From positions 673,326 through 737,325 of the forward strand of contig CAKJVC010000066.1 of assembly GCA_918026815.1 (NCBI GenBank): a stretch of DNA of 64,000 nucleotides, in the 5' to 3' direction. The translations under genes were made by a program, and so were the position numbers. Under the pieces are notes generated by a model that was not told the origin of the DNA, searched no databases, and saw only the letters and a list, made by a program, of their open reading frames with translations. Source of the DNA: Chalara sp. BL73. Taxonomy: Eukaryota > Ascomycota > Leotiomycetes > Helotiales. Below are positions 10,622-21,978 of the stretch, one piece after another (positions within the stretch are counted from its first letter, which is position 1; each line of letters starts with the position of its first letter).

Positions 10622-11488
10622 TTAAACCAACGCAATCCCGTTTTCACCTTGACTTCTCTCCCCAACAGGAGTCTCTAGCAGCTGAGTCTCGACACCCCTC
10701 CCACTCGCCCCAAAAATGATAGCAAGCCGCTTCTTATGGTCCTTCTTACCCCTACCAAAATTAAAATTCACTTGCAACGCTACATCCCTTGGGTTACCGC
10801 CATCAAACGCTCCAAAGAAGAAGAAGGGTCTATAACGATATATTAGTCTCACCCTCCTATCCCAATACGCTTCAAAACCAAGAAGTGTAACATGTGAAGG
10901 AAGGAAAGAAAGAAAGAAAGAAGAGAAATGAACATACAATCCAATAATCCCAAACATGAACCCCTTAATCTCGCCAGCATTGGTTGAATGCCAATTACCC
11001 CTTGCCACCGAGTACCCAATCACTGTACTAGGCAGCAAAAACCACAACAAAATTATATCCAGAACCAACGAAAAGCCCCATTTAGTCGGAGACAGCGGAA
11101 CCCCGTCCGTCCCACCATCGATGCCTCGCCTCCGCAGCTTCACGCTCACGCAAGCGCAGGCGGAAAACGCATACCTGAGCAAGACGTAGGAGTTGCGCAG
11201 GATGCCGAGGTAAAGGAAGAGCTGCTGGGCGGCGGACATCACGTCTGCGCTGGAGAGAAGGATCACGGCTACGAGGTGGAAGATGAAGGCGAGGAGCCGG
11301 AAGAAGACGGTGAAGTGCAGGGCCGTGAAGCCGACCTTTCCTTCCGCTAATTCATCTTCGTCTTCTCCCCCGCAGCCCTGGTGGAATGTTGAGGCTGGGG
11401 TTGCGTCGATGAGGGTCCCCTCGTCTGTAGCGGAATCCAGGGATGCCTGGTCTTCTTCTGGGACGCGGTGGTAACTCGATGATTCCAT
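10622..11488 (-). CDS. Four-TM membrane protein of unknown function
   Basis: Read on the minus strand from ATG at 11488, which gives a natural polar N-terminus (MESSSYHRVPEEDQ). An upstream in-frame start at 11587 would add 33 unlikely residues. A 108 bp intron at 10830–10937 (GTATGT, branch ACTAAT, TATAG) has a length divisible by three. After splicing the protein is 252 aa. Hydrophobic segments fall around GFTALHFTVFFRLLAFIF, LFLYLGILRNSYVLLRYAF, WGFSLVLDIILLWFLLP and IKGFMFGIIGLPFFFFGAF. The N-terminus is acidic and cytosolic-looking; the C-terminus is hydrophilic. The layout recalls MARVEL-like or other small fungal four-TM proteins, but I cannot name a family. Confidence 0.7.
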   Translation of the reverse strand: MESSSYHRVPEEDQASLDSATDEGTLIDATPASTFHQGCGGEDEDELAEGKVGFTALHFTVFFRLLAFIFHLVAVILLSSADVMSAAQQLFLYLGILRNSYVLLRYAFSACACVSVKLRRRGIDGGTDGVPLSPTKWGFSLVLDIILLWFLLPSTVIGYSVARGNWHSTNAGEIKGFMFGIIGLYVHFSSFFLSFLPSHVTLLGFEAYWDRRVRLIYRYRPFFFFGAFDGGNPRDVALQVNFNFGRGKKDHKKRLAIIFGASGRGVETQLLETPVGERSQGENGIALV

Positions 11489-11920
11489 TTCTTTTCCTCT
11501 TTTTCTTGGTGAATTAGACTTGAGGCTGGATTTTGGGAAGTTAATTTGAGTGGTGATAGAAAGGGTGAGGTGGAGGGTATATATCAAGATGTACGTGATA
11601 AACTTTGGGGCTGTTCGATCCTTCGGGGGCAGTGTGGCGGAATCCGACGCATTGACTGACCCTTGCTATTACCCACTGTTCAAGGCCAGGCATAATTCTG
11701 ATGCTTTGACAAATGATAGCCTGTAAATCACCAGTCAATTTTGAAGTTTATGCTGGCACCTGTTTGATATTTGTCACGTGTGCGCAAGCCGTTCGAACAA
11801 CTTGCTCGATTAAGACGAAACACGAAATGGGTGATGGTCTTTGGTATCGATGGGGTTGTTTTGAATTTTATGGACTTTATGTATTGACTTTAATCTAATT
11901 GAGCGATGTAGCGCAATATT
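11489..11920. other. Intergenic, about 430 bp
   Basis: Promoter side of the minus-strand four-TM gene and 3' side of the minus-strand MFS gene. No gene or clear motif is seen. Confidence 0.45.
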
Positions 11921-13718
11921 CTAGACAGTGTATCTAAACCATGGGGCATTGTCCGCCAGCTCTATCTGTTCAAGTTCTTGATCTTCTGTGTAGCTAGTCT
12001 GTCCGGTTTGCTCAGCTATTTTATCGCGGCGCGCATTCTCGATTCGAAGGTATGTCGTCATGAAGAGGGTGAGAAAGAATGCCATGCCGACGATTCCTAT
12101 GAGGAGTGAGTGGCCCTTGGTGTATCTGTTTCAAGTGTCAGCCCAGCTCGTAACTTGTTGGCCAATCCGGCTCCATCACACAGCACTGCCGAACATACCT
12201 GGGGCCATCTCGTGAGATATAAACATATGAGGCAATAATTCCTCCACAGTTTCCTCCCATGACTTGCATCGCAACTAAAACTACATGTCAGCAATGTTTC
12301 ATGGGTTTGAGCAACATTTCTGGAAGCCCTGAAAGAATCGGGAGAAAAATAAGCCACTCACTTCCAGTGGCACGCTTAAGGCTGCCTCCAATATTATTTC
12401 CGTTCCAAGCAAGTCCAAGCGGAATCTGAGGATATATCCCGATCGCAGCAAAGACAGTCCCGGTGTATTGAATCTTGGGTCTAGCGGTGCTAACAAGTAG
12501 CGCGAAACCAACAATGGCCACGAGCTGGAAGCCTAACAAGAATACACCCCGCTGCCTGACCCTATCTGCATACCAGCTTGCGACTATCGTGAAGACGCAT
12601 GCTACAACATATGGTGGAACGCTCACTATCTTAGGTCAGTGATTGCCAAGATATTGTGAAGCCTTATACTCACTGAGCTGAGCTTCATTTGCTGTATATC
12701 CCATATTCTTGATGATGGTCGGAAGAAACAATGCGAACGAGTATATGGGGCAGAATCCAGCCATGCAAATCAGCATATGAATGTAAATCTTCCAGTCTTT
12801 GATGGCCTGCCACACATATTTGTATGCAAATATGTTTGAAAGCTTTCCATGGTCCACAGCAAGTCGACGCTCAACTTCAGCACGCTCTTCAGGTGAGAGG
12901 AATTTGGCTCTAAGCAGAGTTACTAAATTTTGTCAGGCATTCGGATTTTGTGCACTTACTCAGATGGATAGTCATTGATGACCCAGTACGCTGTGAAAGA
13001 CACAAGTATGCTTATAAGCCCTTCGAGAATAAAGATCCAAGCCCAGGCGGCTTTCCCGCCCACACCATTCATCTCTGCAATTCCACGTGCAAGGATGCCG
13101 CCAAAAGCGCCAGCAAGCGTAGCGGCAGAGAAGAAGAGCGCCATCCGGAACCCGCATTCATGCCTACAATACCACGATGTGATATAGAAATTGACTCCTG
13201 GAAACAATCCGCCTTCGAAGATGCCTAGGAAAACTCTCGTCGCCATGAGCCCAGAGTAGTTCTTGACGAATCCTTGGCAGATCATCGCAAGGGACCAGAA
13301 TACCATTATGAATGTGAGCCAAACGCTGGGCCGCAAGCGTTTCATCATCATGTTTGAGGGGATCTCGGCAGCAATGTAAAAGGGGAAAAGCACGGCGAGA
13401 CAGTCATTGTATTGCAAGCCATGGAGATTGAGATCTTGCTCGAGGTGATCGAGCCTAGCATTACCGATATTGGTACGGTCTAGGAAGCACAGTCTGATAT
13501 CGTTCAGTAATTCTTCTTCGATAGCGAGAGGATGCTTACAGATATATCAGAGAGAGGAAAGGAATGAGATGCCAATCAATCCTCCGAATCAGTTTCTTGG
13601 TAGCGGCCTCATCAAAACCCTGAGCTTCAAGCAATTCAATGGAATTTGACACGGATGTATCCTTCAACTCAACTGATTGAGCTTTTTCGGACAGTGGATC
13701 CTCTTTGGTGACCTCCAT
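11921..13718 (-). CDS. MFS transporter, anion:cation symporter (allantoate/nicotinate permease-like)
   Basis: Six exons on the minus strand join in frame: 13718–13540, 13493–12960, 12909–12674, 12625–12362, 12274–12199 and 12125–11921. They give 497 aa, the normal length for this family. The reading contains RIDWHLIPFLSLIYLLCFLDRTNIGNAR, a hallmark of the ACS branch (yeast Dal5, Tna1 and Liz1 relatives). ATRVFLGIFEGGLFPGVNFY and GLAWNGNNIGG are further family motifs. About 12 hydrophobic segments are visible, with long cytosolic N- and C-termini. These permeases take up anionic organic nutrients such as allantoate, nicotinate, pantothenate or biotin precursors; the substrate cannot be told from sequence. 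The start at 13718 (MEVTKEDPLSEKAQ) was chosen over an upstream in-frame start at 13751. Confidence 0.9.
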
Positions 13719-14072
13719 GTGGAAGATATGAGGAAACAAGACAAGAAACACAACGTAAGGACAGGAAAAAGGAGAGGAATACAGGGTGCCACAGATATCA
13801 TATATCTATTTCTCTTATCAGCTCTACTAGCTGCAGGGTGAGATTTGACTGGTAGCGACTTAATACCGAATGTAGAGTCTAGTGTCACCCGACCATGCAT
13901 CGTAAGCATTTTTTTGGCTATCGGGTATAACGTGTACACAGGATAGGTAGATTTACCTATCCAGCGTCACCCCGCTCGTCCAAGGGGAAGGTGCCACAGG
14001 TTTCTTCACGTCTGCGAGTACCTATCTCACCTCAGATCTAGATGCAAACGGAGGATCTTACTGCATATTCAG

Positions 14073-14100
14073 GCATGGGGCATGGGGCATGGGGCATGGT
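14073..14100. repeat. Tandem repeat, 4 x 7 bp
   Basis: Unit GCATGGG is repeated four times; the last copy ends in T. It lies in the MFS upstream region. Confidence 0.9.
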
Positions 14101-14385
14101 ATCGGCAGTCGTCCGGGGACGGAGGGAAAAGTCAATATATAAGCTTTCCGGGGACGTGAAGCAGTTCCATTGGATCATCTACGTCGGACAGGGTACCATT
14201 CGGGTCTATGGTCTGGAGATGTCGTAGCCGACATGTCCGACAGGGAGCATGCCGATTTCAATAGTACGGAGCCAAGGGATTCTGCAGAGGGTATTCTTAC
14301 GGATTGAATTTTGAGCTGAGATATGCCTAGATAGTCTATTGAGATAAGGTTCTGTAAGATGAAAATTGACGAGGGACGTTGAATA

Positions 14386-14418
14386 ACGCCTTCAAAACGC
14401 CTTCAAAACGCCTTCAAC
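14386..14418. repeat. Tandem repeat, 3 x 11 bp
   Basis: Unit ACGCCTTCAAA is repeated three times, with a final-base mismatch in the last copy. Confidence 0.9.
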
Positions 14419-15415
14419 AAGCCCTCAACGCCATCCAAGCAAAGCTTAGGTCGTGGCCATTCCCTTGGCAGCCTTGGCAGAAAGCAGGGTGTGGAGGTCA
14501 CTGGAATGGAAGCATTAGTATACCGAGATATGGCAATTCCAGTCTCATGAGCCGAATTTGGAACTTTCACGCTGAATAATGAAGTCGAGATATCATTATT
14601 TGCAACTCGATAGCTGTCAGGACAAGGTGTGGCGGGGCAATGGATTCATCCTGATTATCAAACGCTAAGTCAGCTGACTCGTATAGCTATGATGGCTAGA
14701 GCGTACGACAAATGCAATATAGATAGCAGGTTGAAGATCAATTATTTTCCTCTTTGCTCTCAATAATCCGGAGATCCTCGTCGTCTTCATCAACCCAGGT
14801 ATCTCAGGAGGCAGCCTTGATGAGTTGGCGTGGCATATCTTTGGTAATGGCTGGCTATCCCTTCAAGCCAATTCATCAATTTCTGGAATACCGATCATTT
14901 CGAAGAATTCTCCCTCTGACAGTGGAGCCACTTTATTGCATTTGAAGGCGAAGCTCCGGCTGTATATATATGTTTTGAGTTAACTACGATTGGAAGACAT
15001 AGAATGCATTAGTGGAGTGGGGTTTCTGTCCAACTCAAGCGTCAATCTTTGCCTCAGGTAAGTTCCGGCTCACACATCACACGAGATAGGGACGAATTAA
15101 TAGAATCTGAACGGATATTTCCTCGCTTGGTTTTGGTTCGAGTTGTGGAACCCCTTTTGTGGGAATTAAAAGGTAAGATCGAGGATAGGAACTTCATACT
15201 TATCACAGGTTCAAAAACGGAGAGACGTAACTTGGAATCATTTGTTATAACTAAGCAAAGAAACAAATATTAATGACGAGAAGAAACGACCACGTATCCC
15301 GAAAGCCTCATGCTGCATTGACAGGTGTCTTATTAAGCTGTGTACAGAATTGAATACTGCTACAGAACGCCGTGCGGATGGAGCCGTGCCACCGATTTCA
15401 TATATATTTCCTTTT

Positions 15416-17235
15416 TCAGACCCATCTCTGCGGTGTATCCGGTCTCCTGCCGTCACTGATATCACCGTTCGCATCTCTTTCTATCGTCCCGTACCCGGTC
15501 TGTCTTTGTCCTCCTGCTTCCATTGGCGCATATAACCCAAGGATATTCTCATTCCAGTCGCGAGTTCCTATTCTTCCATACTGCCCGTCAATATCCCGCT
15601 GGTCAGGATACGAACCAGCCTGCAGGTCCACTGGGAGATAATTTGGAATTTGATACTGTTGTTGCTGTTCTTGTTGCGGGGGATTCTCAGGATCTCTGTA
15701 GACCCTGATCGGCTCCCCGGGCACCATATTACCTCCCATCATTGTCTGCATTCCCATGCCACTTCCGTCATTTCCAACCAACCTTGCCATTGACCCAACG
15801 CTTCCCCTGCCGCTGGCGCCTCCGTTTCCTCCATTCACATTAGCCGCAGCCGCAGCCGCAGCCGAAGCTTTCTCGCTAGCGGCCTTCTCAGCCTCCGCAG
15901 CAGCCTTAGCTGCTTGCCGTCTCGTGTGTGCGTTGTATAAGTAGGCTAGATAGCCGAGCACAGCGATGACGATGACTCCAGCGAAGGCAATGCCGACCTC
16001 CTCGGCGATTTTGCCGCCGGATGTAGGCGAGGAGGTGAATGTGGCGGGCGCGGAATTGGTTTGTGTGGGTGAGGCTTGCACAGCTTCAAGGATGGGGGGA
16101 AGAGACGGGATAGTAGCGACTTGGGCAACTGCGGAGGCGGAGGGAGTAGCGAGAGATACGGAAACGGCAGATGGAGTGGAAGGAAGGGGAGTTATTAAGG
16201 GGATAAGTGTGCTTGTAAGTGGTACTTGTGAAGAGGGTAAGACCGGTTGTGAGGATGCTGACACGAAGGCAGCTGGTGGCTGGAATGAGGAGGAGGGTAT
16301 TTGAGGCACCAGTTGAGTTGAGAGTGCCAGTTGAGAGGATAGCGGCGATGGAGAAGAGGTGCTCAAGGCGGAGCGCGTGACCGTGGAGGTAACACTGAGC
16401 GTTACGATACGTTGTGGGGCTATTGGTACCTGGAAAGTTTGTTAGACGCTTCGACTAAATCAAGCCGGGAAAATCCTACAGTTACTGTGGTCATAGTGGT
16501 AGTGAAAAGACCTGTGGGCACCCCGGTCCCAATAGCATTTAGAGACGTAGCATTGCTAGAATCCCCGCCGAATGGTATTTTGATTTTTGCAGCCGGGTTA
16601 GTTGATATTGCGGCTCGTGACGATGTCGACAATATCGCACCTTGCGCCGATGTTAGTAGTTGTGTTTGGTTTGCCGGAGAAGTAAGCACACTGGTTGCTG
16701 TCGAATCTGGTGCGGGAGCAGCGGATGCAGGTGGGCCTGGCAAAGTCTCGAACGCTGCGGTGGATCGAAGATTGCCTGGCGTTGGGCGACTAGCTGGACG
16801 GGTAACTTGGCTCGCTGGTTGAGAAGTAGTCCTGACATCTCCTGCCGTGGCCGAAGTTGAAATGGTCGAAAGAGTTCCATTAGATACCGTGGAAAGTATT
16901 TTGCTTTGTAGCGGAAGTCTTGAAGATGAAGAAATCAGACTCGCTGATTGAGATGCCGTTCCTGAATTACCTGCTGCCACTGGCGCTGGTGTGGATGAAA
17001 GTGTCTGATAAGGTACCGTGGAAAGAATTTGCCCTTGACCTGTGGCTTCCGCAGCGAGTAGAATCACGCTCGCTGCTCGGAATGTTGGAATGGTCGTTTC
17101 GATGGTGTTGGTGCTTTTCTCATCCTCCCCAAAAGCAGTGAACTCCTCCTCACCAACATTATTAGAACCGCTGACGGTAGAGGTGAATCTGAGGACAGCC
17201 ATTGCGACTACAACCAGTGTTCGACACAACAGCAT
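15416..17235 (-). CDS. Mucin-like single-pass membrane protein (Ser/Thr-rich surface protein)
   Basis: Two minus-strand exons, 17235–16480 and 16429–15416, join across a 50 bp intron (GTAGGA, branch TCTAAC, CCAG) to give 589 aa. A frame opening at 17238 starts with GTG; the ATG three bases later is preferred. A signal peptide is clear (MLLCRTLVVVAMAVL...). About 370 residues rich in Ser, Thr, Ala and Pro follow, as in heavily O-glycosylated wall sensors. One transmembrane helix (VGIAFAGVIVIAVLGYLAYLY) is followed by a stretch rich in Ala, Lys and Glu and a Gly/Gln-rich cytosolic tail. The architecture resembles Mid2/Wsc-type stress sensors, but there is no WSC cysteine domain and no named family is recognised. 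Confidence 0.8.
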
Positions 17236-18628
17236 CACAGACTAAAAGGGAGAGTTCGACATAAAAGCATCACAGACTAAGAGAAATTGATCAACGACAT
17301 TAAGCAACGAAAACAAAAAATCATGTGGAAGGAAACAACATCTAGAAAACTGCTAAAGACTAACACAAGAACATAAGAGACGTGGGAGGTCGGTCTCCCG
17401 ATATATCACTACCTTGGCGCAGTTTCCAAGGTCTTGGTCCCGGCCTGGGAAGTAGGAGATCTACAATAGATCTAGGGTAGTAGACGCGAATCGTTTGCAT
17501 TGGCAGTATCAAAATATCTCGGCGTGCTTCAACTCCAAGAGGTGATGAGCAGTGCGCAACGATAGCCTGAGGGATTCAGAAAGCCCACTGGGACGGGAGC
17601 CGTATTTAGGGTATTGATACGCAATTAAGATCAATATGATTGTTTTGCTTTAAACCAAATCACTCCCAAACATTTGACACAATACACGGAAACAAAGCAA
17701 GACTACAAATAACATGTTGTACTTCTCTTGTCGCCACCTTGGTTGAACCCTATGCTAAAAATTATACCCACCAGACAGGCTCTAAAGCAAACATCCTCCA
17801 CTCGACGTACTCTGATCTCGCAAGCACGAGGCTACTGAACAAAGAACTGAGGCTATCGACAAAGAACTGAATCATGTTTCGCTCGGTAGCAAGATCTGAA
17901 ACCAAAGAGATACCGCAAGTCAAAACAAGAGCACGGCACTTTTGAAACGTTCCGGGTAGGGTACCGAGATCTAGATCTACAGCAGTGCCACGTCCTCGTC
18001 ACCGTGCTCAGATCACCGTCTGGCATGTTCCCGTCTTGCTTGCGTCGATCCCAAATACCATACTCGGGTACCGTATATTCCTTCCCAGCGTTTGGCGGTT
18101 GGCCGCGACATGAGAGGGTAGCAATTGTTAATGGAAGGTCATGCATACTGAGGCTGGAAGCATGAGAATGTAGGAAGACAGAGGTCGGCCATGAAATGGC
18201 AAGAGGTTTCTGTGCAAATTAGAGTGTCGAAGCGTAGATAATGAAAAGAGAAGCGTTACGGGGTTGAGGCTCCGCCACGACGTTCTGAGACATGAAGGAG
18301 TTGTCGAGCTTGGCAGCACGTGATCTGAATCTTCCTCTCAACAGCTCAGCAGTGGAAGCAAAAAAGAGAATTAATGATTACGTAGATGCAAGAGATATGA
18401 CTGGGCAGAGTATGTTACTTTTACTGAATATAAGATGTCTATCCTTTGTTTGCATCGCCATCTATAACGAAAAGCAGGCAAATTCTCAAAGCATACCACA
18501 TGCTATCTAGCTTTCAGAGCCCCAATTCTTCAGGAATCAGATCCCCAGTGCCAGTAGCTGACTGCTCCTGCCCGCCACCGTCCCGTCGTCAAGTCATTAA
18601 TCCGCAGTAACTAAGTACTCTCAATTGT
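17236..18628. other. Intergenic, about 1.4 kb
   Basis: Promoter region of the mucin-like gene and 3' side of hsp88. Small minus-strand open frames near 17853–18319 have one intron-like signal but no coherent protein, so no gene is called. Confidence 0.4.
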
Positions 18629-21327
18629 TTACTTCTTCTCGGGCTCAGAGATCTCATCAGGTTTGATGCTCTCTCCAGCATCAGTCATCTCCTCGTCCTT
18701 GCTTGCAGCCTGCTCCTGCGCAAGAGCTGCTGCACGTGCTGCCTCAGCCATCTCGCGCTTCTTCTGGGCCTCGGCGTCCGCGACTGGAAAGATTCTCGTC
18801 AGCATATGCCTAATCAAGAATATGTCGGAGTTTCTGAAAAAAACGCTTGGATGTGGATGTGGATGTAGACGTACTAGCTTGAGCTGCTTGACGCTCCTCT
18901 TCGATCTTATCGAAGTAGCGTTGAGCGATAGGTCCGGCGACCTGAAATATGTTAGTATTGGCGATGGATCTGAAAGTGTTCGGTTTAGGAGAGGGTGCAT
19001 ACTGCCCGAATCTCTTCTAGCTTGGCGCTGTAGACCGCCTTAGTGACATCTTCACCCTCATCATAAAGCCAATCCTATCCGCATATTAGCTAGTAATTCA
19101 CGACTACCTTCTCAAAAACTCACCTCAGCTGCCTCTAGCTTTGCCTTGAGTTTAGTCTTCTCGTCTTCGCTCGCAAAATCGGCATATGTATCATCGATCT
19201 TGTTTCGCATATCGTAGATGTAGGTCTCAAGCTCGTTCTTCTTATCTTCAGTATCGGCTACAAGCTTATCTGACATGATCATATCGTTCTCCGCCTCAGC
19301 AGCTGTGGTCTTTGCCGCATCATCGAGAGATAAGGTGGCAGAAACAACCGGTAGGTCGCCCTTTCGGACCTGCTTCTTGACCTTTCTTGTCTTTGGCTTA
19401 TCGGCAGCATCTGTGTCCATGGCCTTCACATCGTGAGTTAGCTTCGGTTTTCCATCGTGCGATCGCTTGCTTGAAAGGATGGACTGATCACGCTTGATAG
19501 CAGGCTGGTCATCGTTTTCGTCTCGCGCATCTTCGATACAAACATGGAGGGAGAATAGATTGGAGGATAAATCATGCAAACTCACATCGCCGTCTTTCTT
19601 CTCTGCGTCCTTGTCCTCGGGAATAGGCTCCTCAACCTCCATATCCTCGACATAGTAGCCTTGCTCTACATTCAAGATACCGTGCAAATTTAGTCGTGCC
19701 TTTAACTTGCAGATCATGAAGTCATCCTTGGAATCTGGCTTGACACCCTTGACTGAGAACTTGCCTATCCATGGATTTGTCTTTCCAGGGAGCAATTCCG
19801 GCTTGACGTACTTGGCCTCCAGATCAAAATTTTCTTTTCGGTAAAATGTCAGAATCTTTGTTGACGGCATGACACCACCCTTATTGAAAACAGTTAAGCT
19901 TGTATCCTCATCCGGAATATCTGGGGATTGCTCCCATGTGAACTCGATTGGGTAGTTGACAATGTCATGAATGGCAAAATCTCGGACACGGAAGACAGGA
20001 GAGAGAATGGCGCAGCTGAAAGCACATCCTCTAGCAATAGCCTCGTCTTGATTGAGAGTAAATGAGAGGGGTTTGCCGAAGAAGGCTTGGATGCGCTCCT
20101 TAAGCGCTGGCACACGTGTGCAACCACCAACGAGCTCAACAACATCAATATCTTCGATCTTTAGTTTGGAATCCTCCAAAATTTGCTTCAATGGATCTGC
20201 GACACGCTTGAGGAGAGGTTCAACAAGGGTTTCGAGTTCTTGGCGTGTCAAAAGACCATTAACATCAACATCGTTCATCAAAGACTCAATATTAAGAGGT
20301 GCTTGTTGATTGGCTGACAGAATCTTCTTCAGCTTCTCGGCGGCAGCTTGGATGCGGACCATAGCCTTTCCATTGCTCTTGACATCAATCTTGTACTTCT
20401 CCTTGAATTCGGCGGCAAAGTGATCAACCAGAGCCTTGTCAAAATCGCGTCCACCGAAATGACGATCATATGCAGTAGCCTTGACAGACAACTCGCCCTT
20501 GCGGAATTCAACTACGGAAGCTGTGTAGTTGCTATGTCCGATGTCGATGAAAACAACACGTCTGGGTTTCTCGTCGCCAGTTGGCAGATCAAGCTTGGTG
20601 ATACCATATCCTAATGCAGCGGCAGTAGTGTCATTCATTAGACGGAGGAGCTTAAGACCAGCAATCTCAGCCGCATCCATCAAACTTCTTCGCTGGGCAT
20701 CGGTGAACCAGGCTGGAACGCTGAGGACAATATCTGACACAGGAAGCTTCAACTCCGCCGAAGTAGTCGCCTTAATCTTGCTAAGGTACATGGAGACAAG
20801 CTGGGTAGCGGTGTATTGGACCTTCTTTCCCTTGTATGTGACCTCGGCGCCGACTTGACCATTGATATCAACCAAAGGTGCAGAGACATATTGTTGCTCG
20901 ATCTGAACCTCTGGATCCTTATATGATCGGCCAGCCAGCCGCTTCAATGACCCCACAGTATTCTTCAAGTTGGAGATCTCTTGCGTCTTCGCAGGCTCAC
21001 CGAGGTATCGAGACTTAGGGCCGAAGCCGACTAGTGATCTGTAAAGTATTAGCAAGGCACTGAGGGAGAAATGTGGATATGCGACTTACGGTGTGGCACG
21101 GTTGGAAACTTCATTTGTGATCTTTGAGGGTCAGCATTTCAAGAGCAGATCTAGGGCTGGGGAACACTCACAACATCCACTCCACGGTTTCGCGCAACAG
21201 CGATGACCGTGTTGAGGGTACCGAAATCGACACCGACGACTATTGCTGGTCAGCAAGGTGAAGAGGCTGGATGAGGGTGGGTTGTTGATTTGTTTTGCTG
21301 TGTTTGAGGTTTTAACTTACCACTCAT
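18629..21327 (-). CDS. hsp88: Hsp110-type chaperone Hsp88/Sse1
   Basis: Eight minus-strand exons join in frame: 21327–21321, 21239–21172, 21121–21090, 21038–19586, 19423–19124, 19074–19003, 18941–18875 and 18783–18629. The first exon has only seven coding bases. The product is 717 aa, close to Neurospora Hsp88. It starts MSVVGVDFGTLNTVIAVARN, the Hsp70-type nucleotide-binding signature of the Hsp110 branch. Later motifs include VFIDIGHSNYTASVVEF and VVELVGGCTRVPALKERIQ, and a C-terminal tail of charged residues ends EPEKK. Hsp110 proteins act as nucleotide exchange factors for cytosolic Hsp70 and as holdases. The fifth intron, counted from the start codon as intron 4 (19424–19585), is 162 bp and contains no in-frame stop. 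Confidence 0.95.
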
Positions 21328-21978
21328 ATTTATGGTTGTGTATTTCTATGCCGTTGTTTCCCTACACTGAATTGAAAGCAGAGGACTGTTTTTTCATAAA
21401 TTTTCGAAATAAACAGTGACGAAAGTTGAGGGAGAGGGTTTGGTTTGGAAGGATGTAATGGGATTCAATTTTTTCGAGGTAGGCCAAGCGAGGCTTGCCC
21501 ACCGCAGCAACCTCGAACTTTCTTGCACCTTCTCGTCACTTCGATCAACACTATACCATGCTCCTTCCGCAACGACGGCTCCTGGGGACAGGTACGCTGG
21601 AGTATATCAAAGATCTATCTCTATACTACTTGAATCATTCTTAATCATTACTATTCCCGACCCTGGATGCCTTTATCAACGCGCTCAAGGCTGGCATCAT
21701 GATTAGTCAGCATAGACACGTGCGATAAGGGCATGGCTAGATAATGGAGGGGAAATATGACGAGGGGTCAGCGATAAACAAATGAACAAAGATGTTTTGT
21801 TGGTCTTCAGCCGGAAATGCCTTTCACTCAAAGCGTCTTAGGGGATGAACATTGAGCATCTCAGTTGTTTTCGGCAGTCTGGTCATACTAAATGTACGCT
21901 ATATAGTTGTTCTTCAAAGTTTCTACTGTTATCAACAGATTTTAGATATTGTTCATAATTCGTAATGGGTGGTTTTTT
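21328..21978. other. Promoter of hsp88 and 3' region of niaD
   Basis: About 650 bp between two minus-strand genes. It holds a candidate heat-shock element (listed separately) and AT-rich sequence beyond the nitrate reductase stop codon. No gene is visible. Confidence 0.45.
21515..21532 (-). promoter_or_regulatory. Candidate heat-shock element upstream of hsp88
   Basis: GAACTTTC (GAA, two bases, TTC) is followed by another TTC ten bases on, a gapped HSE-like arrangement about 190 bp upstream of the hsp88 ATG. Hsf1 control of Sse1/Hsp88 genes is well known, but this match is short and found by eye. Confidence 0.3.

Larger units (their letters stand above)
13719..15415. other. Intergenic, about 1.7 kb, with short tandem repeats
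   Basis: Upstream region of the MFS gene. No convincing gene is present. It contains two small tandem arrays listed separately and several CGG/CCG pairs that could bind zinc-cluster regulators, although such short motifs occur by chance. Confidence 0.45.

Noticed and set aside
17853..18319. Small minus-strand ORFs with a GTAACG...CTCTAATTTGCACAG intron-like signal
   Set aside because: The splice keeps frame only to an early stop, and no joined protein is convincing.
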